This document shows, one piece after another, positions 1-6,088 of a stretch of DNA of 11,621 nucleotides. The stretch is taken from NCBI GenBank assembly GCA_946414975.1, contig CAMKQS010000052.1, positions 1-11,621 of the forward strand. Direction: 5' to 3'. The notes below the pieces were generated by a model that did no database searches, was not told where the DNA came from, and worked only from the letters and a program-made list of their open reading frames with translations. The first letter of the stretch is position 1. Each line of letters starts with the position of its first letter. A program made the translations under genes and the position numbers. The DNA comes from an uncultured Caryophanales bacterium (GTDB lineage: Bacteria > Bacillota_I > Bacilli_A > RF39 > UBA660).

Positions 1-18
1 AGAAGGGAGTAGTAATTA

Positions 19-1584
19 ATGGTAGGGAATAGTAGTTTTAAAGTAGGACTTTATATAAGATTATCAAGAGATGATGGAAATGTAGAATCTGATAGTATTG
101 TTAGTCAAAGAAGTTTACTTAACCAATATGTTAAAGAAAATAATTATATAGTGGTAGATGAATATGTAGATGATGGGTATTCTGGAACCAATTTTGATAG
201 ACCATCATTTAAGAGAATGATGAATGATATTGAATTAGGTAAAATCAATCTGATTATTACTAAAGATATGTCAAGATTAGGTAGAGATTATATAGGAACA
301 GGGGAACTAATTGAAAAGTATTTTCCAAATAATAATATTAGATATATAGCAATTAATGATGGTATAGATACTTTTATAGATAATACTAATAATGATATCG
401 CACCTTTTAAAGCCATAATGAATGATATGTATGCTAAAGATATATCTAAGAAAATTAAAAGTAGTTTACATTCAAGAATGAAAGATGGTTTATATGTATC
501 AGGCAGATGTCCTTTTGGATATCAAAAAGATCCAACAAATAAGAATCATTTAATCATTAATGAAGAACAAGCAGAAGTAGTTAAATTAATATTTAATTTA
601 GCACTCAAACATAATACATATCACTACATTGCGCAATACCTAACTGAAAGAAAAATTAAAACTCCAGCATCCTATTATAATTATGTATGGAATACAAAGT
701 GTATTAATACTAATTGTATATCACAAGAATATGGAGTATGGGTTGATACTACAATTAAAGCAATTTTAACTAATAGAATTTATACAGGAGATGCAGTACA
801 AGGTAAGACTAAAAAGATTAATTATAAACTTAAAAAGACAGTTAAAAATAATCCAGATGATTATATAATAGTTGAAAATACTCATGAGGCAATTATTGAT
901 AGGAATATATTTAATTATGTACAAACAATACTTCCTAAAAATGTTAAAAGACCAGAGAAAAAAAGATTTTATTTATTAGATGGACTTTTATATTGTGGAG
1001 ATTGTAAACATAGAATAACAATAAGATATCAAAACAAGACAGGAAGAAGTTATACTACTTGTGATTATTATAGAACATATTCAAAATATCATGTCTGTAC
1101 AACCCATACAAATAATTATGAAATATTAGAAAAGGTTATTTTAGATAATATAAGAGATGTATGTAAGAAATATATAGATAAAAACAAAATAAAAGAATCT
1201 TTAAATAGTATAGAATTTAAAGATAACACATTAAAGATTAAAAAACAAATTGAAAGTTTAGAAATAACTAATAATAAACTTACTGAAAGTCTAGATAAAA
1301 CTTATATGGATAGATTAAAAAGTATTATTGATGAAGAACAATATTTAAGGATAAGTAACAATCTTAAAACTGAAATAGATAATAATAAAAAGAATATTGA
1401 TAATCTTAAAAATGAAAGTATAGAATCAAATAAAATAGACAATAAACAAATAGAAAAATATATTAATGAATTTTTATCGTTAGATAATCCAACTAGAGAA
1501 TTAATTATTAATTTAGTTGAAAAAATCTATATCTATCAAGATAAGACGATAGATATTATATTTACATTTAAAAATGTTACATAA
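19..1584 (+). CDS. Large serine recombinase (integrase/transposase of a Tn4451/Tn5397-type element)
   Basis: A site-specific recombinase that would cut and rejoin att sites through a phosphoserine link, integrating or excising its element. The resolvase domain is at residues 8-150: YIRLSRDD gives catalytic Ser16 with Arg14, followed by SQRSLLNQY, the DDGYSGTNFDRP motif at 51-62 and DMSRLGRD at 83-90. The recombinase domain starts near RMKDGLYVSGRCPFGY (153-168). A zinc ribbon uses Cys326, Cys329, Cys348 and Cys360. A Lys/Glu/Asn-rich coiled coil covers about 395-475. At 521 residues it has the usual family length and looks intact. The ATG follows AGGGAG at 4-9 by nine bases. The gene ends only a few bases before a truncated LysM frame, as expected if it is the last gene of an integrated element, like tndX at the end of Tn5397. 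Upstream cargo lies outside the window. The class call is firm; the named transposon relatives are inferred from family features. Confidence 0.95.
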   Translation: MVGNSSFKVGLYIRLSRDDGNVESDSIVSQRSLLNQYVKENNYIVVDEYVDDGYSGTNFDRPSFKRMMNDIELGKINLIITKDMSRLGRDYIGTGELIEKYFPNNNIRYIAINDGIDTFIDNTNNDIAPFKAIMNDMYAKDISKKIKSSLHSRMKDGLYVSGRCPFGYQKDPTNKNHLIINEEQAEVVKLIFNLALKHNTYHYIAQYLTERKIKTPASYYNYVWNTKCINTNCISQEYGVWVDTTIKAILTNRIYTGDAVQGKTKKINYKLKKTVKNNPDDYIIVENTHEAIIDRNIFNYVQTILPKNVKRPEKKRFYLLDGLLYCGDCKHRITIRYQNKTGRSYTTCDYYRTYSKYHVCTTHTNNYEILEKVILDNIRDVCKKYIDKNKIKESLNSIEFKDNTLKIKKQIESLEITNNKLTESLDKTYMDRLKSIIDEEQYLRISNNLKTEIDNNKKNIDNLKNESIESNKIDNKQIEKYINEFLSLDNPTRELIINLVEKIYIYQDKTIDIIFTFKNVT

Positions 1585-1712
1585 AAATTGTATCAGGTGA
1601 TACACTATGGAATATAGCCCAAAGATTTGGAACAACCGTAAATTTAATAAGGACAATAAATAATTTAAAAAATGATATATTGACTATAGGACAAGAATTA
1701 AAAATAAAATAA
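1578..1712 (+). pseudogene. LysM-domain protein, 3' fragment only (5' part missing)
   Basis: This frame encodes 44 residues that read as one almost complete LysM domain: IVSGDTLWNIAQRFGTT, then an INNL core and TIGQELKIK, followed by TAA at 1710-1712. LysM domains bind peptidoglycan or chitin-type GlcNAc chains and usually sit in secreted wall hydrolases or spore/wall proteins. The frame is closed upstream by TAA at 1569-1571, and no in-frame ATG, GTG or TTG precedes the domain, so it cannot be translated alone. Everything N-terminal (start, signal peptide, any catalytic domain) is missing exactly where the recombinase gene ends. The most economical reading is disruption by element insertion, with the 5' part of the gene at the other end of the element. 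Simple decay is the alternative. The true host/element border may be near 1596 rather than 1578. Confidence 0.8.
1587..1606. other. Candidate attachment-site core (attL/attR) of the serine recombinase element
   Basis: The arms GTATCA (1590-1595) and TGATAC (1598-1603) form a perfect inverted repeat around the two-base centre GG (1596-1597). One more pair (1589/1604) matches, then one mismatch and another match at 1587/1606. Large serine recombinases bind such imperfect palindromes and exchange strands at a non-palindromic central dinucleotide. The site sits between the recombinase stop codon and the LysM remnant, where an element end is expected. Tn4451/Tn5397-type enzymes use GA, and a GA occurs at 1599-1600, so the exact crossover is uncertain. 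No second att copy is visible here. Confidence 0.45.
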
Positions 1713-1741
1713 AACTATTAAATTTTATATTTAATAGTTTT
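1711..1741. terminator. Hairpin terminator, probably bidirectional
   Basis: Perfect 12-bp arms (AAAACTATTAAA at 1711-1722 and its complement at 1730-1741) enclose a 7-base loop. The left arm begins inside the LysM stop codon, so the hairpin ends that transcript, with the final T run inside the stem. Read on the minus strand, the same stem is followed by ATTTTATTTTT and can also stop the operon coming from 2974-1812. The stem is all but one pair A-T per arm, so it is weak in spite of its length. Confidence 0.6.
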
Positions 1742-1811
1742 GATTGTAAAATAATTATTATAAAAAAATATTATAAATGTAATTTATTAAATAATAATTA
1801 CTAATGTATAA

Positions 1812-2159
1812 TTAATTTACTAATAATTTTCCTATAAATGGAAACAAAAATATTATTACTCCCATTATTATTAAAAATACTAGAAATATAAATAGCAAAC
1901 TACTCATGTTGCTTTTTTCTTTCTTTTTTTCATTATTATTTATAGTAGGATTATTTTCATTTATATTATTAGATATATTGTTTATTTTTTGCTCATTAAT
2001 ATTTGTATATTGATTATTTCCTGGAATATTACTATTATTTGTTGAGTTTTCATTTATGTTATATAATTTATTATAGTCGATAGTCTCAGGGGTGTTTTCT
2101 TTTAATAATTCATCATTATTACTTTGTTTATTATCTTCAAAAACAATTTTATCGTCCAT
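1812..2159 (-). CDS. Hypothetical Asn-rich protein with a C-terminal membrane anchor
   Basis: I do not recognise a family for this 115-residue protein. Residues 1-80 are hydrophilic and low in complexity, very rich in Asn, with repeated NIN/NNIN patterns and no obvious fold. A short basic stretch, KKKEK (78-82), precedes one strongly hydrophobic helix at about 87-113 that ends only a few residues before the stop. There is no N-terminal signal peptide. The layout is that of a tail-anchored protein with its bulk in the cytoplasm; positive charges before the helix fit that topology. The start is well supported: AAAGGAGG lies seven bases before the ATG. It follows the 265-residue gene by 17 bases on the same strand and should be co-transcribed with it. 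Both proteins share the hydrophilic-body plus C-terminal-helix design, so a joint membrane role is possible but unproven. Confidence 0.7.
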   Translation of the reverse strand: MDDKIVFEDNKQSNNDELLKENTPETIDYNKLYNINENSTNNSNIPGNNQYTNINEQKINNISNNINENNPTINNNEKKKEKSNMSSLLFIFLVFLIIMGVIIFLFPFIGKLLVN

Positions 2160-2176
2160 AAATATGCCTCCTTTTA

Positions 2177-2974
2177 CTAATGCATAATTTTAAGGTATAT
2201 TGCAAGGAATATTACTCCGAAGAAAGATCCAATAATAAAAGAAAGAATTAATGTATTAGTAAATGCTGCGCTTATATTTGGAGCTTTAGGTGTGTTTTTT
2301 GAAAGCACTTTTTGTTTAGATTTTTCATTTATGGTATTATTTGAATCGTGATTTATCATTTGCTGTTCGCCATTTATTTCAGTAATTGTGGAGTAGTTGT
2401 TATAATCATCCTTAACTATATTTGTCATATTACCATTTTCATCGTGGTAAATAGAAACATTATCATCTGTAATAGATTGTATACTTTGATAATTTTTTAA
2501 TTCTTCTTGCGATAATTCGGATACATTGACATCATCTTTTTTTATAAAATTAGCAACTGGTTTATCAAATTTTTTTGCTTGAAGAAAATCATTTTTTGTT
2601 TCAATATTGTTACTTGTCTCTTCTAAACCGACAAGTGATTCATTATTTTCGTTTTCTATTGATTCTTGATCAATAAATGTTTTATCATTAATGGTAGTCT
2701 TTTTTATTTCGCTTTCATTATTTTCTATATATTTAGATTTTTCTTTTAATTTATCAAGTAAGATTAAATAATCATAATTAGTAAATATTGTAGAAAATGC
2801 TCTATATATTGGGGTGTAATTTTCATTTAAGCAAAAATCTTTGAAAGAACGATTTTTAAACTTTAAATCAGAAATACTAGAGTATTTACCACTTTTTATT
2901 AGTTCATTAATCTTTTCTTCAATTAACTTTGCATTTTGTTCTTTTATTAGTTGAACAGATCCAAATGGTTGCAC
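2177..2974 (-). CDS. Hypothetical tail-anchored membrane protein, GTG start
   Basis: A 265-residue protein of unknown family. Residues 1-85 look like a folded, mostly helical domain (KLIEEKINELIKSGKYSSISDLKFKNRSFKDFC, then a Tyr/Phe-rich stretch through NYDYLILLDKL). Residues 86-225 are acidic, Asn/Ser/Glu-rich and probably flexible. A basic Lys-rich patch (218-231) leads into one hydrophobic helix at about 240-262, which ends the protein. There is no signal peptide, so the body is probably cytoplasmic with a C-terminal anchor. The start is GTG at 2974, with AGGTGAT five bases upstream. It is the first gene of a two-gene operon with the 115-residue anchored protein; an extended -10 element lies about 22 bases before the start. 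The N-terminal part is the best target for remote homology detection. Confidence 0.7.
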   Translation of the reverse strand: MQPFGSVQLIKEQNAKLIEEKINELIKSGKYSSISDLKFKNRSFKDFCLNENYTPIYRAFSTIFTNYDYLILLDKLKEKSKYIENNESEIKKTTINDKTFIDQESIENENNESLVGLEETSNNIETKNDFLQAKKFDKPVANFIKKDDVNVSELSQEELKNYQSIQSITDDNVSIYHDENGNMTNIVKDDYNNYSTITEINGEQQMINHDSNNTINEKSKQKVLSKNTPKAPNISAAFTNTLILSFIIGSFFGVIFLAIYLKIMH

Positions 2975-2995
2975 AAAATCACCTACCTTAATATC

Positions 2996-3004
2996 ATTAT
3001 ATCA
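2996..3004 (-). promoter_or_regulatory. Extended -10 promoter for the two-gene membrane-protein operon
   Basis: On the minus strand this reads TGATATAAT, a consensus extended -10 (TGnTATAAT). No convincing -35 is found 17 bases upstream, which extended -10 promoters tolerate. The transcript would start near 2989, giving a leader of about 15 bases with room only for the Shine-Dalgarno site. Confidence 0.55.
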
Positions 3005-3027
3005 TAAATTATAAAAAATTAATAATA

Positions 3028-3068
3028 AAACATTAATTTTATTTGTAAAGTTGTAAATATTAATGTTT
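3028..3068 (-). terminator. Probable terminator of the rRNA methyltransferase gene
   Basis: Ten-base perfect arms, AAACATTAAT (3028-3037) and ATTAATGTTT (3059-3068), enclose a 21-base segment with a smaller inner stem (3041-3046 with 3053-3058, two of its pairs G-T). On the minus strand the stem begins at the methyltransferase stop codon and is followed by a T-rich run (TTTTATTATTAATTTTTT). The stem is AT-rich, so strength is doubtful, but the position is right. Confidence 0.45.
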
Positions 3069-4232
3069 ATAACTTAAATTGCAGACAGATTCTATGTGGT
3101 ATGTATTAGGAAACATGTCAAATGGTTTTAAATAATTTATATTATATTTTTTGGATAATAATTCTAAATCTCTTTTTAGCGTTATTGGATCACATGATAC
3201 ATATATAATATTTTTTATGTTAGATTCTAATATTTTATTAATTATTTTTTTAGATAATCCACTTCTTGGTGGATCAACAATTAAAGTATCATATTTGTCT
3301 AGTATTATTATATTATCACTTGTATCACACTTAAAATCAACATTATTAATTTTATTCAAAATTTTATTATTATTTGCATCTCGTATAGAATCTTCATTAA
3401 TTTCAATACCATATACATAGTCTACTATAGATGATACATATAAGCTTATACTTCCACATCCACAGTATAAATCGATTACGTTTTTAGATTTTATAATACT
3501 ACAAAGATATTTTATATAATTAAATAGTTTATTTGCCATTTCTATATTAACTTGAAAAAATGCATTTGGCGATATTAAATATTTTATATTGCCAATCTTT
3601 GCAATTATTCTATCTCCTTTTATTTTTTTATTGTTAATATATACACTATCAAAATTATTTATAATATTATTTAAATTAATCTTTTTTTCATCACCATTAA
3701 CAACTAACATAACATATTTATCAAATGATTTAATTATAATGTTATCAATGCCATCGGTACTAAGATTTTTTACATATTCAATTTTTTGATTTATATTTTC
3801 AGATGCAATTGCACATTTATCAATATGAACAAGACAATTACTGTTTTTTTTATAAAAGCCAAATTTTTCTTTTGATTGTAAAGTAATTTTATCTCTATAA
3901 TTGAATTGCTTAGATTGTTCAATTTTTTCAAATTTAATATTAAAACTTTTAAATAGTTCTTTTAAATAGTTTTCTTTATATTTTATTTGTTCATCATATG
4001 ATATATGTTGAAGTTGGCATCCCCCACAAATATCATAATATTTACATTTTGCTTTTATTCTTTTATTGCATATTTTGTTATATTTTTTGACATTAGCAAT
4101 ACTATATTTTTTTTTATCTAAAATAATTTCTAATTCAACATCTTCATCTGATAAAGCATTATTTACAAAAACTATTTTTCCATTATTATATGTAATACCT
4201 CTTCCTTGATTATCCATCTTGATTATTTTCAT
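3060..4232 (-). CDS. rlmD: 23S rRNA (uracil-C5)-methyltransferase, RlmD/RlmCD (RumA) type
   Basis: An SAM-dependent enzyme that methylates C5 of uracil in 23S rRNA (U1939 in E. coli numbering; Gram-positive RlmCD proteins also modify U747). A TRAM-like beta domain spans about 1-50. A 4Fe-4S site is formed by Cys63, Cys69, Cys72 and Cys140, with the C-x5-C-x2-C spacing of RumA. SPNAFFQVN (221-229) is the family Q motif, DLYCGCG (254-260) binds SAM, and VDPPRSGL (319-326) is the DPPR motif. Nucleophile Cys347 lies in YVSCDP, and Glu381 in HIESV is the expected base. All key residues are present and the 390-residue length is normal. The ATG follows GGTGAT by four bases. Choice among RlmD, RlmCD or a tRNA-specific TrmA-family relative cannot be settled from motifs; the Fe-S cysteines argue against TrmA. 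It lies 37 bases downstream of the UPF0736-like gene and may be partly co-transcribed with it. Confidence 0.92.
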   Translation of the reverse strand: MKIIKMDNQGRGITYNNGKIVFVNNALSDEDVELEIILDKKKYSIANVKKYNKICNKRIKAKCKYYDICGGCQLQHISYDEQIKYKENYLKELFKSFNIKFEKIEQSKQFNYRDKITLQSKEKFGFYKKNSNCLVHIDKCAIASENINQKIEYVKNLSTDGIDNIIIKSFDKYVMLVVNGDEKKINLNNIINNFDSVYINNKKIKGDRIIAKIGNIKYLISPNAFFQVNIEMANKLFNYIKYLCSIIKSKNVIDLYCGCGSISLYVSSIVDYVYGIEINEDSIRDANNNKILNKINNVDFKCDTSDNIIILDKYDTLIVDPPRSGLSKKIINKILESNIKNIIYVSCDPITLKRDLELLSKKYNINYLKPFDMFPNTYHIESVCNLSYKH

Positions 4233-4247
4233 AAAATCACCAATAAT

Positions 4248-4256
4248 ATTTTATCA
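4248..4256 (-). promoter_or_regulatory. Possible extended -10 promoter of the rRNA methyltransferase gene
   Basis: The minus strand reads TGATAAAAT, an extended -10 with one deviation from consensus, in the 37-base gap between the upstream gene and the methyltransferase start. No good -35 is present 17 bases upstream. The leader would be about ten bases. Co-transcription from the upstream genes is also possible. Confidence 0.4.
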
Positions 4257-4269
4257 TAAAAAGAAGTAA

Positions 4270-4896
4270 TTAGCTTTTATTAGCACTTAATTTAAAAAAA
4301 TTTTTTAAATCTGTATTAATATTTTCATATTTTATTGTTTTTTTTAATTCTTTTAAAGCTTTAGTACAATTTATTTCCTTTCGTCCAAAATATTCAAAAT
4401 ATATGTATTTAATTTTTTCTTCATCATGTTTTATGTTTAAGTTATTTATGATGTTTACTATTTTCCTTTTATTTTTATATTCTAATCTTGTAGTTTTTAT
4501 GATTTTGCGTTTGCCGAGTATTTTATAGTTAAAATTTTTTTCTTTCTTCATACTTATTTCAAATATGTCTAACTCATCTTCTATATTTAATGAACTTATA
4601 TTTGTAGATATTCCCATTTTATTGAATTCGAGTGCAATAATATTATAGTTATTTATTATAAGAATATATGATTTTTTCTTTCTTTTTTTATCATATAATT
4701 CAGTTTTTCCTTTTATTTTATTAAACAAATTATTATCTAATTGAATATTGTTTTGCAATATTTTTCCAAAATCTTTATTGTTTATTTTTATAATTGGTAT
4801 TTTTTTTATATGAGTAAAGCAATCATTTTTATTCCATTCATAAAAATCATATAACAATTCATTAAAATTTAAAATTATATCATATATATATTTCAT
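4270..4896 (-). CDS. Uncharacterised protein resembling UPF0736/DUF3603 (YjbA-like)
   Basis: A 208-residue soluble protein with no signal peptide or membrane helix. The N-terminal pattern YIYDIILNF...YDFYEWNKND...HIKKIPIIKI (3-38), a middle KTELYDKKRKKKSYILIINNYNIIALEFNKMG (64-95) and an acidic stretch ending in ELDIFEI (108-114) resemble, from memory, the Bacillus UPF0736/DUF3603 proteins, whose function is unknown to me. The C-terminal half is Lys/Ile/Asn-rich (KNKRKIVNIINNLNI) and ends with a helical KALKELKKTIKYEN segment that may bind nucleic acid or a partner. The ATG is preceded by AAAGGAG five to six bases upstream and lies inside the end of the preceding small membrane-protein gene, a 17-base overlap that suggests translational coupling. 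The family call is tentative; the gene itself is well supported by its ribosome site and length. Confidence 0.75.
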   Translation of the reverse strand: MKYIYDIILNFNELLYDFYEWNKNDCFTHIKKIPIIKINNKDFGKILQNNIQLDNNLFNKIKGKTELYDKKRKKKSYILIINNYNIIALEFNKMGISTNISSLNIEDELDIFEISMKKEKNFNYKILGKRKIIKTTRLEYKNKRKIVNIINNLNIKHDEEKIKYIYFEYFGRKEINCTKALKELKKTIKYENINTDLKNFFKLSANKS

Positions 4897-5095
4897 TTTT
4901 TTCTCCTTTATTAATAGAAATTAGTATGATAACCATACCTATAATAAAATAGTAACATTCTAATCTTCTAGTAATAAATTTAACATAATCTAAAAAATTA
5001 TACCCGATTGTTAATAAGTTTAAATAACTAATTAAATATATTGAGCCAATAATAGTAAAACCAAATCCCACTAAAAAAAATAGTATTCTTATCAT
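4880..5095 (-). CDS. Small membrane protein, two predicted helices, unknown function
   Basis: A 71-residue protein with two hydrophobic helices, about 3-27 (ILFFLVGFGFTIIGSIYLISYLNLL) and 46-62 (CYYFIIGMVIILISI). They are joined by a polar loop, GYNFLDYVKFITRRLE, and followed by a short charged tail. The Arg-Arg in the loop and the Lys-rich tail suggest a cytoplasmic side, but the topology is not clear. The start is supported by GAGGTG four bases before ATG. The last 17 bases overlap the start of the UPF0736-like gene, so the pair is very probably one transcript with coupled translation. It is the first gene of the minus-strand cluster and diverges from uppP across an 85-base gap. I do not recognise the family. 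The low-complexity loop and clear codon use make a real gene more likely than chance. Confidence 0.7.
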   Translation of the reverse strand: MIRILFFLVGFGFTIIGSIYLISYLNLLTIGYNFLDYVKFITRRLECYYFIIGMVIILISINKGEKNEIYI

Positions 5096-5136
5096 TTGAC
5101 ACCTCAGTTAATTTTATTTTATTGTTATTAAATATA

Positions 5137-5165
5137 TTTATTATTTTTTAAATTTAGTATATAAT
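5137..5165 (+). promoter_or_regulatory. Possible uppP promoter
   Basis: TATAAT at 5160-5165 has a weak -35 (TTTATT, 5137-5142) at 17-base spacing. The start codon is 15 bases downstream, leaving a very short leader. The minus-strand gene starting at 5095 must also have its promoter in this 85-base divergent gap, but AT-richness prevents a firm choice there. Confidence 0.4.
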
Positions 5166-5180
5166 TAAATAGGTGATATA

Positions 5181-5981
5181 ATGATAGAGACATTAAAATA
5201 TATATTGTTGGGATTTATTCAGGGTTTTACTGAAACTATACCAGTATCTTCATCTGGGCATTTAATGATTTTTAAAAATTTAATGAATGTTAAAGTTGAT
5301 TTTGATACGATTGCAATACTTACTAATTTTGGAAGTCTAATAGCTATTTTAGTATTATTTAGAAAAGATATTATTGAGCTTTTTGTTTCTTTTTTTAAGT
5401 ATATTGGAACAAGGGAAGAAAAGTATAAATCAAAATTTAAATATTGCTTTATGATAGTATTAGGTTGTATTCCTGCTGGGTTTGCAGGATTGGTAGTAAG
5501 CAAACTTGATTTGTTTAAAAAAATTGATGATAATGTAAAAATAGTGGGCTTATCCTTAATGATAACTGCAATATTATTATTTTTAATACGTAATTTTAAA
5601 GGAAAAAAAGATGATGATAAACTAGGTGTAAAAGATGCAATTATAGTTGGATGTTTTCAAATATTAGGTTTATTTCCAGGGATAAGTAGAAGTGGTTCTA
5701 CTATTGTTGGTGGTATGTTTAGTGGACTTAAAAGAGATACAGCCTTTAAATATTCATTTATGTTATATATTCCAATGAGTATTGCTGCAATGGCGCTTGA
5801 AATTGGTGATTTAAGTATAAAGAAAGAGCTTATTTTAAACTATACTCTTGCAGTAATTGTAGCTGCTATAGTTACATTTTTAGTAACAAAATGGTTTAGA
5901 AAAATCGTAAATGAGGGCAAATTAATATACTTTTCAATTTATTGTTTTATAGTAGGGACATTAGTAGTAATATTCTTATAA
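5181..5981 (+). CDS. uppP: Undecaprenyl-diphosphate phosphatase UppP (BacA family)
   Basis: An integral membrane phosphatase that converts undecaprenyl diphosphate to undecaprenyl phosphate, recycling the lipid carrier for peptidoglycan, teichoic acids and other wall glycans; it also underlies low-level bacitracin resistance. The first signature is QGFTETIPVSSSGHL (14-28), containing the (E/Q)xxxE motif (Gln14, Glu18) and His27. The second is FPGISRSGST (165-174) with catalytic Arg170. Multiple hydrophobic helices cover the rest, and 266 residues is typical. ATG at 5181 follows AGGTGAT (5171-5177) by three bases, the same register as other starts here. A hairpin terminator follows directly, so it is probably transcribed alone, although it neighbours a glycosyltransferase operon whose first enzyme would use undecaprenyl phosphate. 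Confidence 0.97.
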   Translation: MIETLKYILLGFIQGFTETIPVSSSGHLMIFKNLMNVKVDFDTIAILTNFGSLIAILVLFRKDIIELFVSFFKYIGTREEKYKSKFKYCFMIVLGCIPAGFAGLVVSKLDLFKKIDDNVKIVGLSLMITAILLFLIRNFKGKKDDDKLGVKDAIIVGCFQILGLFPGISRSGSTIVGGMFSGLKRDTAFKYSFMLYIPMSIAAMALEIGDLSIKKELILNYTLAVIVAAIVTFLVTKWFRKIVNEGKLIYFSIYCFIVGTLVVIFL

Positions 5982-5986
5982 TATTG

Positions 5987-6009
5987 GTATAGTTTATCTA
6001 TACTTTTTT
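5987..6009 (+). terminator. Intrinsic terminator of uppP
   Basis: The stem GTATAG (5987-5992) and CTATAC (5998-6003) has a five-base loop and is followed by TTTTTT (6004-6009), five bases after the uppP stop codon. The stem is short, but the hairpin plus T-run layout is classical. The downstream tandem copy supplies a second CTATAC plus T-run that could pair with the same left arm. Confidence 0.65.
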
Positions 6010-6034
6010 GTTATTTATCTATACTTTTTTGTTA
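5993..6034 (+). repeat. Perfect 21-bp tandem duplication inside the uppP terminator
   Basis: Bases 5993-6013 and 6014-6034 are identical copies. Each contains the loop, the right arm CTATAC and the T-run of the uppP terminator; the left arm is not duplicated. A further TTTGTT after 6034 resembles the start of a third copy. The T-run in each copy suggests replication slippage as the origin. Confidence 0.9.
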
Positions 6035-6038
6035 TTTG

Positions 6039-6067
6039 TTGTATTGTTTTATCAATTTTGATATAAT
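6039..6067 (+). promoter_or_regulatory. Promoter of the glycosyltransferase operon
   Basis: TGATATAAT (6059-6067) is a consensus extended -10. A partial -35, TTGTAT (6039-6044), lies 17 bases before TATAAT. The start codon is 21 bases downstream of the -10, so the leader is about 15 bases. Lying just after the uppP terminator, it would make the three glycosyltransferase genes an independent transcript. Confidence 0.6.
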
Positions 6068-6088
6068 TTTCTTAGAGGAATTAATCAT

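Noticed and set aside
1607..1663. 18-codon frame with GGTGAT upstream, inside the LysM remnant
   Set aside because: The frame competes with a clear LysM domain in another frame and the product shows no recognisable features; the SD-like GGTGAT is part of the SGDT codons.
1712..1811. Further small genes or an origin in the AT-rich stretch after the LysM remnant
   Set aside because: Apart from the hairpin at 1711-1741 only simple AT-rich sequence is visible, with no supported start and no repeated boxes.
3151..3789. Plus-strand open frames over the rRNA methyltransferase gene
   Set aside because: They are opposite-strand shadows of a gene with complete catalytic motifs; their hydrophobic proteins come from reverse reading of Asn/Lys/Ile codons.
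5219..5503. Minus-strand open frame over uppP
   Set aside because: It is opposite the UppP signature motifs and has no independent start support.
5993..6034. Possible CRISPR-like repeats
   Set aside because: Two copies are directly adjacent with no spacers and carry a terminator arm and T-run; this is a tandem duplication.
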